A stretch of DNA of 64,000 bases from Frankia nepalensis. GTDB taxonomy: Bacteria; Actinomycetota; Actinomycetes; Frankiales; Frankiaceae. The position numbers and the translations under genes are program-made. The first letter of the stretch is position 1; each line of letters opens with the position of its first letter. The stretch is taken from positions 1 to 64,000 of the forward strand of contig NZ_JADWYU010000196.1 in NCBI RefSeq assembly GCF_016786325.1. The letters are read 5' to 3'. The notes beneath the pieces were generated by a model. It was not told where the DNA came from. It did not search any database and worked only from the letters and a program-made list of their open reading frames with translations. Below are positions 55,645 through 64,000 of the stretch, piece after piece.

Positions 55645-56988
55645 ATGCGATCAGAGTCCCTTGGTGGAGTCGACTCCCCTGGTGGCGCGCACCTGGGTGG
55701 CCGGCCGCTGAGCCGGATGGACCGGCACATGCTCGACTTCCAGCGCGCCTATCCCACCCGTCCGGTCAGCGTCACCTGTTGTCTGTTGCGGGTGGCCGGG
55801 GTGCCGGATCTCGACGAGGTGCGGGCGGCGGTGCTCGAACGCGTCCAGGCGTTCCCGGCGCTCACGGAGCGGCTGGTGGAACGCCGCGGCCGCGCCCCGC
55901 GCTGGGAGCCCGGTGGGGAGATCGACATGGCCCGCCAGGTGCGGGAGCACCGGCTGCCGGCGGGCGCGACCGAGGACGACCTGCGGGCGGCGGCCGCGCG
56001 GCTGTCGGGGATCGTGACGCCGCTGGACGGGCCGGCGTGGGAGGTCGGCCTGCTCACCAGCCCCGGCGCGGGCGACTCCCATGTCTTCTTCCGCGCCAGC
56101 CACGTCTGGGTGGACGGCCTCTCGCAGAACAGGGTGCTGACGTTCCTGTTCGGCGACGAGACCGCGGCCGGGGCCGGCCCGACCTGGACGCGGACCGGAA
56201 AGCTGACGCCCGGCGCGCTGATGTCGGCCGCGAGGCTCCAGGCCGCCAGCTGGGCCGGACCGTCCGGCGGGCTCGCGGCCCTCGCCGGGCCAGCCGAGGA
56301 TCGCCACAGCGTGGGCTGGGCGTCCGTCGGGGTCGACCGGTTGCGCGCGGTCGGCCGGGCCTACGGGGCTTCCGTCAACGACGTGTACCTGGTCACCGTG
56401 GGTGGGGCGCTCGCGGCCTGGTCGTCGCCGGTGGGTCGGTCGCCGGTGCGGACGGTGCTCTCGGTGAGTGCCCGACGCGCGAGTGAGCACTCCGTGCTCG
56501 GCAACGCCTTCGTGGCGACCCGGGTGGCGCTGCCCCTGGGACTCGCCTCGCCAGCCGAGCGGTTCGAGCGGGTGTGCCGCCAGACCGCCCCCTACAAGGG
56601 GGGCTCGAGCGTGAGCCTTGGCGTGCGTTTCTGGTCCGACCGGGTGCCGGCCCGGTTCGGGCACCTGACCATCGGGGGCGGCCAGGAGCTCGGCAAGGCC
56701 GCGGTGAACACATCGAATCTGGGGCCGGTTTCCGGGCCGCTGACGGTGGCTGGAGCTCCGGTCACCGCGGTGTTGCCGGTGCCGGCCGCGCGGGAGGGCC
56801 GCCGGCAGGTGCTCGTCACGCTCGGTGGCCTCGGGCGGACGGCCACCGCCGGCTTCACCGTGCCCGTGCCAGGTGGCGCGGAGCTGGCCGAGCTCTGGCT
56901 GGCCGAGATCGAGGACCTGGAGCGCGCGGCCGGGATCGTCCCGGCGCCAGACCAGGCCGTGGCCACGCTGGCCGAAGATCGCGGATAG
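55645..56988 (+). CDS. Second WS/DGAT-like acyltransferase
   Basis: The 447-residue product from ATG 55645 resembles the divergent acyltransferase: LSRMDRHMLDFQRAYPTRPV at the start, the catalytic-type SHVWVDGLSQN (HxxxDG with tryptophan and valine), VGRAYGASVNDVYLVTVGGA and VLGNAFVATRVALPLGL. The two are probably paralogues or two partners acting on one pathway. The frame is open from 55486, but similarity begins after 55645. The ribosome binding site is weak (GGGGGT). A DHA2-type exporter gene follows 160 bases downstream. Confidence 0.8.
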   Translation: MRSESLGGVDSPGGAHLGGRPLSRMDRHMLDFQRAYPTRPVSVTCCLLRVAGVPDLDEVRAAVLERVQAFPALTERLVERRGRAPRWEPGGEIDMARQVREHRLPAGATEDDLRAAAARLSGIVTPLDGPAWEVGLLTSPGAGDSHVFFRASHVWVDGLSQNRVLTFLFGDETAAGAGPTWTRTGKLTPGALMSAARLQAASWAGPSGGLAALAGPAEDRHSVGWASVGVDRLRAVGRAYGASVNDVYLVTVGGALAAWSSPVGRSPVRTVLSVSARRASEHSVLGNAFVATRVALPLGLASPAERFERVCRQTAPYKGGSSVSLGVRFWSDRVPARFGHLTIGGGQELGKAAVNTSNLGPVSGPLTVAGAPVTAVLPVPAAREGRRQVLVTLGGLGRTATAGFTVPVPGGAELAELWLAEIEDLERAAGIVPAPDQAVATLAEDRG

Positions 56989-57148
56989 CGCTGGCGCTGG
57001 ACAACGGACGGGGCACGTCCTTCGCGGAGCGAACGCTCGTCCGTGCGCGTCCCGACTCGAGGGGCGCAGGTGACGCGTGCCAGGATGAGCGCCTGGCCGG
57101 CCAGCGCGACCGACCCACGACGCCGCAGGTCAGGGAGGGGGTACGGAC

Positions 57149-58621
57149 GTGGCCGCCGAGGCCATGCCGGGGGTCGCCACCGGGACGTCCCAGGTAGTCA
57201 GGTTCCGCGCGGGCGCGCAGTACGCGCTGCTCGCCGGCCCGCTGTTGACGATGCTCGACTCCAGCATCGTCAACGTCGCCGTCGAGCCGATCGCCCGACA
57301 GACGGACGCGTCGCTGCCGACGGTGCAGTGGATCGTCAGTGGTTATCTGCTGGCTCTCGGCACGGGGCTCGCGCTCACCTCCTATCTGTCTCGGCGCTTC
57401 GGCATCATCCCCACCTACACCGGGTTCCTTGCCGCCTTCACCGCCGCGTCCGCGCTGTGCGGGGTGGCGCCGGGCGTGGGTGCGCTCATCGCCGCGCGGG
57501 TGCTGCAGGGCCTCGCGGGCGCTCCGCTCGTACCGCTGGCGATGTCGATGCTGCTCGGCGGGTCCGGTGGGTCGAGACGGATGTCGCCGGCCGCCGGCGT
57601 CCTGCTCTTCCTCGGTCCGGCGCTCGGCCCCAGCATCGGCGGCATGCTGCTCGGCGCGGTCGGCGGTGGCCAGGGCTGGCGGGCCATCTTCTTGATCAAC
57701 GTTCCGATCGGGCTGCTGGCCGTCGCCGCGGCCCGGCGGCTGCCCACGAACCTCGCGCCGCCGGCCGAGCCGGCGGCCCGGCCCGATCTCGCTGGCCTTG
57801 GCCTGCTCGCAACAGGGCTGGTCGCCGTGTTCTACGGCGTGGACCAGGTCACCCGCGCGGCCCTGAGCCCGCCGGAGACGTGGGGGCCGATCGTCGGCGG
57901 CGTCGCGGTGCTGGCCATCTACGCGTTCCGGTCGGGTCGGGTCGCGCATCCGGCGCTCGACCTGTCGATCCTGCGCCAGGGGACCGTCGCGCTGGCTTTC
58001 ACGCTGTGCGGGGCCGCATCGGTCGCGGCGTGGTCGATCGTGTTCGTCGTCCCGATCTTCCTGGAGTCGGGCCAGGGGCACTCGGCGTTCATGACCGGTG
58101 TGACGCTGTTGCCACAGGGGATCGTCACCGGAGTCGGCACGCTCGCGGGCGCGGGCGCGGCCGCGCGTATCGGGGTGCGCCCCACGGTCCTGTCCGGGTT
58201 CGCCCTGCTCGTCGCCTCGAGCGCGGGCCTGTTCGCGATCGGCGCGGGGACCCCGCTGTGGCTGACCGGGCTGATCCTGACCGCCCGCGCCGCGGCGGTC
58301 GGGCTGGTCATCACGCCGCTGGTCCTGGTGGCGACCGAGCCGCTGCGGCCCGAGCAGCAGGCCGACGCGAACACCGCCTTCAACGTCGTCCAGCGGGTTC
58401 TCGGCTCGTTCGGGATCGGCATCGTCGCGACCCTGTTCACCCACCGCGCCGCCGCGGCCGGGCAGGTGTCCGCGCTGCACACCGTCGCCATCGTGATCAC
58501 GATCCTGGCCGCCCTGGCGACGCTCGCGGCCGTGTTCCTCCCGGAGGCGCGCGCGGAGAACCTGCTGGCCATGGGCGGGCAGGGCAAGAGCACGGCTGAC
58601 GGCGATCCGGGCGGCGACTGA
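57149..58621 (+). CDS. DHA2-family (EmrB/QacA) MFS exporter
   Basis: Proton-driven exporter of drugs or metabolites in the cytoplasmic membrane. GTG 57149 follows AGGGAGGGG. The 490-residue product has about 14 hydrophobic segments. Helix 1 has the family motif LLTMLDSSIVNVAVEPIA; helix 2 carries VQWIVSGYLLALGTGLALTS, and motif C-like GVLLFLGPALGPSIGGML follows. The middle holds an inserted loop (residues about 190-215). In this context it may export the product of the acyltransferase/tyrA locus and give self-resistance. Confidence 0.88.
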   Translation: MAAEAMPGVATGTSQVVRFRAGAQYALLAGPLLTMLDSSIVNVAVEPIARQTDASLPTVQWIVSGYLLALGTGLALTSYLSRRFGIIPTYTGFLAAFTAASALCGVAPGVGALIAARVLQGLAGAPLVPLAMSMLLGGSGGSRRMSPAAGVLLFLGPALGPSIGGMLLGAVGGGQGWRAIFLINVPIGLLAVAAARRLPTNLAPPAEPAARPDLAGLGLLATGLVAVFYGVDQVTRAALSPPETWGPIVGGVAVLAIYAFRSGRVAHPALDLSILRQGTVALAFTLCGAASVAAWSIVFVVPIFLESGQGHSAFMTGVTLLPQGIVTGVGTLAGAGAAARIGVRPTVLSGFALLVASSAGLFAIGAGTPLWLTGLILTARAAAVGLVITPLVLVATEPLRPEQQADANTAFNVVQRVLGSFGIGIVATLFTHRAAAAGQVSALHTVAIVITILAALATLAAVFLPEARAENLLAMGGQGKSTADGDPGGD

Positions 58622-58743
58622 GGCTGTTCACGGCCGGTTCAGCGCGTCGACGGGGGAGTCCCCGACCTGGCGGTTCCTCCTTCTCCCGCGCGACCCGGAA
58701 AGAGGATGGGAAATATTTCACGGCCAGCTGGAAGGAGTGGGCG

Positions 58744-59004
58744 ATGGAATTCTCCTGGCCCGAATTCGCGACAAACGAGACCGTCGACGGGGAGCGTTCC
58801 TGGACGGCGGTGTTCGACAGCTACGACCAGTACCGCGAATTCTGCTACTACCTGGTCAAGATATTCGACGGTGACCGGCAGGTGGGCGAATTCACAGCCA
58901 AGGTGGGGACCGAGTTCGCCGGCGACGACTGGACCACGCCGGCCTTCGAAAGCGAGTTACGAGAGCGGATAGCGCGGGCCGCCGCCGCTTACCCCGAGCC
59001 GTAG
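58744..59004 (+). CDS. Small acidic hypothetical protein
   Basis: The 86-residue product from ATG 58744 has AAGGAG ten bases upstream, a convincing start. It begins MEFSWPEFATNETVDGERSW and is rich in aromatic and acidic residues (DQYREFCYYLVKIF, EFTAKVGTEFAGDDWTT), ending with a helix. I do not recognise a family. It lies between the exporter and the giant gene; it could belong to either unit or be independent. Confidence 0.65.
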   Translation: MEFSWPEFATNETVDGERSWTAVFDSYDQYREFCYYLVKIFDGDRQVGEFTAKVGTEFAGDDWTTPAFESELRERIARAAAAYPEP

Positions 59005-59315
59005 CGCGCGGGACCCTTCTGACGCCCGGCTCCGCGCGCGCGAGTTCGTCGTCGCCGCGCGGCGCCGGCCGCCCTGGCCGTCTCCGCCGGAGCCGGCCCC
59101 GGACCGGGCATCGCTGGCGCCGTGCCGCTCTGCCTGCCCGAGCCGTCGCGGCGCCGCCGCCGCCCGCGGCGGCCTATCCACTGAGAAAGTGGGGCGACGA
59201 GTTCGGCGAATCCGCTTGACCGCGACGCGCCGGTGCGCTGAAGTCATGGAGGCCGACGCGCGCGGGGGACGGGTCAGGGCCTTCTTCTCCCGAGCCTGTG
59301 TCCGGGAGGGGCCTC
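59005..59315. other. Spacer upstream of the giant gene
   Basis: About 310 bases with no convincing gene. It should carry the promoter of the giant-protein and radical SAM unit; CCGCTTGACC near 59211-59220 is a weak -35-like match only. Confidence 0.35.
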
Positions 59316-62300
59316 GTGGATTTCGCCGCGCTCGACGCTCGTTTAACGGTTACGAACGGCGTGTTCGTGCTCGCCGCGAACACGCTGCCGGACGCCGGTC
59401 TGGCCGAACTGCTCGCGCGCAACAACGCCGGCCAGCCGATCCGCGTCACCCAGGCCGTCAAGCAAAGACCGAAACGGGTCGGCTCCGGCTCGCGCGACAG
59501 CATTCCCATCACGGGCGTGGCGACTTTCCTCAACGTACCCGACCTGCGAGTCGAGGCGTTGTTCTCCCTGGATGACGCCGGTAACCCGGTGTTCCTCCTC
59601 CGTTTCGAACTGGAGACGCGGACCGGCCCCGAGCGGCCCTTCGGCTGGCGCTTCTCGACCAGCTTCCCGACCCTGCCCGCCGGCAAGAGCGGGCCGGCGG
59701 GCGGGTCGGCCGCGCCCACGTCGGGCCCGGCCACCCCGGCCGCGCCCGGGCCGCTCGACGGCCTCACGCTGTCCAACGCCACCTTCGTGCTCACCAACCG
59801 GTCGGGCATGGACGGCCGGGTGCCGGTGTCCGCGGGCCTGAACTTCGTCTCCCGCGTCGACCCCGCGCCGCTGCTCGGTCCGCTCGGGCCGATCGTCGGC
59901 GACGTCGGCAAGCCCACCCTGTACGGGCCGGTGCACCTGCCGCTGCCGACCGAGGTGACGCCGCCGCTGCCGCCGGGCCGCTGGCCGTGGGAGGCCGACC
60001 TCGCGCCGGTGCCGGGGCTCACGCTGCGCGTCGACGTCGGCCGGTCGATCGCCGTCCCCGGGGTCAACGTCAACGTGCGCGACACCGAGATCGTCCTCTA
60101 CTCGCCGATCAGCGAGGCGTGGCTCGAGGCCAACCCGACCTACCAGCCGTCGGTCGGCCTCACCGGGACCCTCAGCGCGCCCGCGTTCGTCCCCGCGCCG
60201 ATCCTCCTGACGGCCGACATCCCCTTCGGCTGGTCGTCGGCGACGCTGTCCGCGACCTTCACCGACGCGAGCCTCGCGAACCTGACGGGCCTCGGCGGGC
60301 TGTTCGGCCGTAGCGACCTGTTCGCGGCGCTGCCGGCGCCGCTGCGCGCCGCCGGGCAGGCGCTCGGCGGCATCAGCCTGCGCCTCGTCGCGTTCCACGT
60401 GACCGCCGGCGACCGGGGGCTCACGCTCGACGCGGCCCGCGCCGTCGTCGAGCTGCCGACGCTGCGCTACGCCGTCGGCGACCTGGTCACGCTCGCCGCG
60501 CCCCGGGTCACGTTCCTCGCGCTCCCGCCCGCCTCGGGCAGCGGCGGCCTCTCGACCAGCGTGATGATCGGCGGCACGGGCACGATCCCCGCGCTCGGCG
60601 CGGCCTTCGAGCTCGACGTCGACGTGACGCAGGGCGTCGCGTACGGCTCGCTCGCCGACGCGACGCTGCCCCTGCGGCGGGTCTTCGACGATCTGGCCCT
60701 GCCCGCCCCCGCCGACCTGGTCATCGACGCGGCGCGGATCAGCATCGCCCCCGGCGAGGCGTACGAGCTCAATGCCACGATCGCCGAGGACGTCCCGTGG
60801 ACGCTCGACCTCGGCCCGGTGCCGGTCTCCGTGCGCGGCATCGTGCTCGTCGCGATGAAGATCGTCGGCGAGCCGGCCTCGGCGTCGCTGGCGGGGCGGA
60901 TCAGGTTCGGGTCGTCGCTCGAGATCGCCGCGCTCTACGAGCTGCCCGGCGACTTCGTGATCACCGGGACCTTCGGGCCCGGGTCGCTCGGCGATCTGGT
61001 GACGGCGTTGACCGACGCCGAGGTCACCCTGCCCGCCGGCTTCGACCTCGAGATCGAGCAGGGGTTCGTCTGTGTCGACTCGGTCGCCGGCGGGCTGCGC
61101 TTCACCGCCACCGCGCTGATCGACGGGTTCGGCGCGCTCGCGTTCACGGCGAGCCGCCGCGACGGCCGCTGGAGGTTCGCCGCCGGGCTGAACGTCACCG
61201 AGGGCCTCGTCACCCTCGAGTCGGTCCCGGGCCTCGGCGCGCTCGCCGAGCTGCGCGCGCTCGTCGGGCTGACCGACCTGATGATCGTCGTGTCGTCCCT
61301 GGACGACCCCGGGTTCACGTTCCCCGAGCTGGCCGTGCCGCCGCCGCCCGACCTCGGCGGCCCGCGGCCCGCCCTGCCCGCGCAGGCGACCGGCGTCGGC
61401 GCCGGGCTCACGGTCTACGGCCGGGCCGACCTCGGCGCGAGCCGCGCCGTCCAGACGATCGCCCGCTGGCTCGACGTCGACATCGCCGGGACCGCCGCCG
61501 TGACGCTCGTCGTCAGCGCGCCCGACCCCGGCGCCGGGTCGCGGCTGTTCGTCAGCGTCGCGACGACCGTCGACGGGATCGTGGTCACGGGCCGGCTCGG
61601 CCTCGGGCTCGTCAACCGCCGCCCCGAGGTGTTCCTCGACGGCACGGCGCTCGTCACCCTCCAGGGCCAGCCGGTCCTGTTCTCGCTGGCCGCCGCCGTC
61701 GCCGCGAACGGCGTCCTGATCTCCGGCGGGTACCGCGGCACGATCCACTTCGACCTCGGCGCGGGCCTCGGCGGCTTCACGCTGAGCAACCTCGGCCTCG
61801 TCGTGGGACTGAGCTGGGAGGGCATCCCCGCCTTCGGCGTCGCGGCGACGATCGACGCCCGGACCTTCTCCAGCTCCGTCGCCGTGTTCTTCGACTCGAC
61901 CGACCCGAGCCGTAGCCTGCTCGCGGGGTCGGTCACCGAGCTGTCCCTCTACGACGTCGTCGCCACGATCGCGGGGCAGACCGACGTCGCCGAGGCGCTC
62001 GCCGTCGTGCTGCGCGAGATGGCGCTGCGGGCGCTCGACGCGTTCACGCTGGACGCGGCGGTCGTCGCTGCGCTCGACGGGCGCGACCTGGCCGCGGTCG
62101 CCGCCGCGTTCGCGCCGCGCCGGCCGGTCCCCTCCGGCGCGGACCAGGTGCTCCTGAACGTCGGCGAGCCGGGCCGGTCCTGGCACCTGACCGACCTCAC
62201 GACCATGACGCACTTCAGCCTCGCCGCGACCGGGGCGGGCGTCGAGGTCAGCTACGACCCGCAGCTCTACTGCGCGCCGAACGACACCCAGATCGGGCCG

Positions 62301-63389
62301 AACCGCTTCCCGCGCGGCTTCCACATCCAGACGGCCATCGAGTTCCTCCTGTTCGACCTCGACCGCCTGTGGGTCGAGATCAGCCCGGCGCGCGGGATCG
62401 CGGCGGACGCCATGGTCGCGCCGATCGTCGTCGGGCACCCCGACCTGTTCTCGATCACGAACGCCGCGCGCGACGGCGGGCCGACGCTGTCCCTCGCGAC
62501 GTACACGCGGTCCGCCGCCGAGCAGCCCGACCCGGAGCTGCGCCCGCCGCACGTCCTGGTCAGCGGCGCGCTGCGGCTGCTCGGCACCGACTTCGGCTCG
62601 GTCCACCTCAACGTCAGCGAGTCCGGCGTCACCGTCCGGATCACCGCGACCGTCGGCGGCGGGGTCCGGGTCGACCTCGCGGGAAGCGTGACGAGGGAGG
62701 CGCTGCGGATCTCGGGCACGCTCGCCGTCGGCGTCGGCGGCACCATCGACCTCGGCCCGCTCGGCCGGATCGACGTCACCACCCAGGCGCGGGGCACCCT
62801 GGAGATCGAGTTCGCGCGCGACTCGCTGAGCGCGACGGTCCGCGTCGGGGTGACGCTGCCGGGCCTGGGCTCGCTGACCCTCCCGCCGATCCACCTCACG
62901 GTGAGCGGCGTGCCGCTCGGCGAGATCGGGAGCGTGATCTGGTCCGAGATCATCGAGACGGTCGTCGCGGCCGTACAGGACGCGACGCGCTGGGTCGGCT
63001 TCGTCCGCGACGGCCTGATCAAGGGCATCGAGGGCGCGGCGCGGGTCGCCGAGGTGCTCGCCGAGCAGTGGAACCTCGCGGCGGACGCCGTCGGCGACGT
63101 CCTGCACGACGCCGGCTACACGGCGAACCAGGTCGCGGAGGGGATGCGGGCCGTCGGCGCGACCGCCGAGGACGTCGCGCGGACCCTCGTCGACTTCGGC
63201 TACGCCACGGACATCGTCAACAGCGCGGTCGGCATCTTCGGCGGCCACACCGACTTCGTCGCCGGGCACTTCGACATCCCCGGCGGCTTCCACACCGACG
63301 GGCACGCCGACTTCGGCCTGCTCGGCGGCGGCCACGTCGACGAGCGGATCCCGCCGCACACGGACAGCCGCATCCATGTCGACACGTGA
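59316..63389 (+). CDS. Giant beta-rich protein of unknown family with C-terminal His-X-Asp tail
   Basis: GTG 59316 has GGAGGG five bases upstream (59305-59310); GTG 59298 lacks a site. The 1357-residue product has no signal peptide or transmembrane helix that I can see. Nearly all of it alternates hydrophobic and polar residues in short strands, with repeated phrases such as DGLTLSNATFVLTN, FTLSNLGLVVGLSWEGIPAF and LPGLGSLTLPPIHLTVSG. This suggests long stacked beta-sheet modules. Residues about 1215-1305 are helical (GFVRDGLIKGIEGAARVAEV). The last 47 residues hold seven HxD motifs. A radical SAM gene follows, so the tail may be a modification substrate. I do not recognise the family. Confidence 0.75.
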   Translation: MDFAALDARLTVTNGVFVLAANTLPDAGLAELLARNNAGQPIRVTQAVKQRPKRVGSGSRDSIPITGVATFLNVPDLRVEALFSLDDAGNPVFLLRFELETRTGPERPFGWRFSTSFPTLPAGKSGPAGGSAAPTSGPATPAAPGPLDGLTLSNATFVLTNRSGMDGRVPVSAGLNFVSRVDPAPLLGPLGPIVGDVGKPTLYGPVHLPLPTEVTPPLPPGRWPWEADLAPVPGLTLRVDVGRSIAVPGVNVNVRDTEIVLYSPISEAWLEANPTYQPSVGLTGTLSAPAFVPAPILLTADIPFGWSSATLSATFTDASLANLTGLGGLFGRSDLFAALPAPLRAAGQALGGISLRLVAFHVTAGDRGLTLDAARAVVELPTLRYAVGDLVTLAAPRVTFLALPPASGSGGLSTSVMIGGTGTIPALGAAFELDVDVTQGVAYGSLADATLPLRRVFDDLALPAPADLVIDAARISIAPGEAYELNATIAEDVPWTLDLGPVPVSVRGIVLVAMKIVGEPASASLAGRIRFGSSLEIAALYELPGDFVITGTFGPGSLGDLVTALTDAEVTLPAGFDLEIEQGFVCVDSVAGGLRFTATALIDGFGALAFTASRRDGRWRFAAGLNVTEGLVTLESVPGLGALAELRALVGLTDLMIVVSSLDDPGFTFPELAVPPPPDLGGPRPALPAQATGVGAGLTVYGRADLGASRAVQTIARWLDVDIAGTAAVTLVVSAPDPGAGSRLFVSVATTVDGIVVTGRLGLGLVNRRPEVFLDGTALVTLQGQPVLFSLAAAVAANGVLISGGYRGTIHFDLGAGLGGFTLSNLGLVVGLSWEGIPAFGVAATIDARTFSSSVAVFFDSTDPSRSLLAGSVTELSLYDVVATIAGQTDVAEALAVVLREMALRALDAFTLDAAVVAALDGRDLAAVAAAFAPRRPVPSGADQVLLNVGEPGRSWHLTDLTTMTHFSLAATGAGVEVSYDPQLYCAPNDTQIGPNRFPRGFHIQTAIEFLLFDLDRLWVEISPARGIAADAMVAPIVVGHPDLFSITNAARDGGPTLSLATYTRSAAEQPDPELRPPHVLVSGALRLLGTDFGSVHLNVSESGVTVRITATVGGGVRVDLAGSVTREALRISGTLAVGVGGTIDLGPLGRIDVTTQARGTLEIEFARDSLSATVRVGVTLPGLGSLTLPPIHLTVSGVPLGEIGSVIWSEIIETVVAAVQDATRWVGFVRDGLIKGIEGAARVAEVLAEQWNLAADAVGDVLHDAGYTANQVAEGMRAVGATAEDVARTLVDFGYATDIVNSAVGIFGGHTDFVAGHFDIPGGFHTDGHADFGLLGGGHVDERIPPHTDSRIHVDT
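63246..63386 (+). other. HxD-repeat tail: candidate core peptide for radical SAM modification
   Basis: Residues 1311-1357 contain HTD (1311), HFD (1318), HTD (1326), HAD (1330), HVD (1340), HTD (1348) and HVD (1354), separated by Gly/Pro-rich or aromatic spacers. Aromatic-X-Asp triads are the kind of site cross-linked by three-residue cyclophane (triceptide) radical SAM enzymes, and His-X-Ser repeats mark the Hxs systems. Assignment as a core is inference from motif and neighbour. Confidence 0.55.
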
Positions 63390-63464
63390 GCCCATGCCGA
63401 CACGTGGCCCCCTGCCGTCACGCGATCTCCTGCCGTCACGAGGCCCCGCGTCGACACGTGACCC
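63375..63464 (+). repeat. Five imperfect 18-bp tandem repeats spanning the giant gene's stop codon
   Basis: Units begin at 63375, 63393, 63411, 63429 and 63447. Typical forms are CATGTCGACACGTGAGCC and CATGCCGACACGTGGCCC; units 3 and 4 have CTGCCGTCACG in place of ATGCCGACACG. Unit 1 encodes HVDT and the TGA stop (63387-63389). Read in the same frame past the stop, unit 2 encodes HADTWP and unit 5 encodes RVDT, so the repeat is an extension of the HxD tail that is now outside the gene. Confidence 0.75.
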
Positions 63465-63539
63465 CGGCTCGGGTGGCGCGCCCGGGGGCCGGGACGGCCG
63501 GCCGGGCCGCCGGGCCGGCCTCGGCGTCGAGGACGTCCG

Positions 63540-64000
63540 ATGACGCTCGAGCTGCGCCCACTCGGCGTCGCGTGCAACATCGCCTGCGCCTACTGCTACC
63601 AGGACCCGCAGCGCGACGCCGGCAACGTCGAGGCGCGCTACTCGCTCGACGCGATGAAGGCGGCGGCCGAGCGGCGGGGCGGCCCCGTGACGCTGTTCGG
63701 CGGCGAGCCGTTGATGCTGCGCCTCGCCGACCTCACCGACCTGCTGCGCTGGGGCGCCGAGCGGCCGGGCGGCGTCGGGATCCAGACCAACGGCACCCTC
63801 GTCACGGACGCGCACGTCGCGCTGTTCCGGACGTACCAGGTGAAGGTCGGGATCTCCGTCGACGGCCCGGATGAGCTCAACGACCTGCGCCGGCAGGGAT
63901 CGCTCGAGCGGACCCGGGCCGCCACGCGGGCGACGCTCGACGCGGTCGCCCGCCTCGCCCGCGAGCACCAGCCGCCCGGGCTGATCGTCACCCTGCACCG
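63540..64000 (+). CDS. Radical SAM enzyme, probable peptide/protein maturase (3' end beyond window)
   Basis: ATG 63540 starts a frame open to the right edge (153 codons). The product begins MTLELRPLGVACNIACAYCY, with the radical SAM cysteine motif CxxxCxxC at residues 12, 16 and 19 binding the [4Fe-4S] cluster. TLFGGEPLML carries the GGEP motif that contacts SAM, and IQTNGTLV and GISVDGPDELND follow as in SPASM-type maturases. It lies 150 bases after the giant gene. A SPASM or twitch domain would be beyond the window. The family's use of adjacent precursors suggests it modifies the HxD tail. Confidence 0.85.
   Translation, partial: MTLELRPLGVACNIACAYCYQDPQRDAGNVEARYSLDAMKAAAERRGGPVTLFGGEPLMLRLADLTDLLRWGAERPGGVGIQTNGTLVTDAHVALFRTYQVKVGISVDGPDELNDLRRQGSLERTRAATRATLDAVARLAREHQPPGLIVTLH

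Noticed and set aside
59343-63998. A 1551-codon open frame on the minus strand opposite the giant gene
   Set aside because: It is an antisense shadow: Arg/Gly/Asp-rich, without domains or a ribosome binding site, and caused by GC-rich third positions of the plus-strand gene.
1-64000. CRISPR arrays, tRNA or rRNA genes, insertion sequences
   Set aside because: I found no spaced identical repeats of CRISPR type, no tRNA-like TTCGA arm with flanking stems, no rRNA-like stretch and no transposase motifs.

Overview
The window is very GC-rich chromosomal DNA from an actinobacterium, most likely a Frankia-type member of the Frankiaceae. I base this on base composition, the actinobacterial division gene set (sepF, yggT, divIVA), a DAP-type murE, a T-box in front of a type-2 ileS, and abundant GTG starts. 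The species cannot be fixed from sequence alone.

Positions 1-19134 hold the division and cell-wall cluster: ftsI (truncated at the left edge), murE, murF, mraY, murD, ftsW, murG, then a murC on the opposite strand, then ftsZ, pgeF, yggS, sepF, yggT, divIVA and a small membrane protein. Most mur genes overlap by 4 bases. Two oddities stand out: murC is inverted and of unusual sequence type, and no ftsQ lies between murG and ftsZ. Positions 19216-28191 carry, on the minus strand, a membrane-anchored hypothetical gene, an rluD-type pseudouridine synthase, lspA and a cyclopropane-synthase-like methyltransferase. A T-box leader and ileS follow on the plus strand, then a PhzF-family gene.

Positions 28790-46609 are mixed accessory genes: an ABC exporter with an associated membrane protein, an LigB-type dioxygenase, a TerD-AIM24 fusion followed by two more AIM24 genes, an SMR efflux protein, an M20 peptidase, and a Cys-rich copper-storage-like protein. 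Next comes a patch of decayed genes (LLM oxidoreductase, alcohol dehydrogenase and LysR remnants), an NmrA-type gene divergent from an AraC regulator, a SUMF1/EgtB-fold protein, an SCO6745-like protein, a 2-hydroxyacid dehydrogenase and an FMN reductase.

Positions 46767-58621 look like a specialised-metabolism locus. A tightly coupled six-gene minus-strand operon runs: acyltransferase, prephenate dehydrogenase, E1-alpha, E1-beta, E2, HpaB-type flavin monooxygenase. A second acyltransferase and a DHA2 exporter read away from it. The order suggests prephenate to an aryl-pyruvate, to an aryl-acetyl-CoA, to a hydroxylated product that is esterified and exported. This is inference.

Positions 58744-64000 hold the most novel unit. 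A 1357-residue protein of unknown family ends in a tail with seven His-X-Asp motifs. It is followed 150 bases later by a radical SAM enzyme that runs off the right edge. The arrangement suggests a ribosomally made, C-terminally modified product whose core is fused to a giant protein. An 18-bp tandem repeat encoding HxDT-like units continues past the stop codon.
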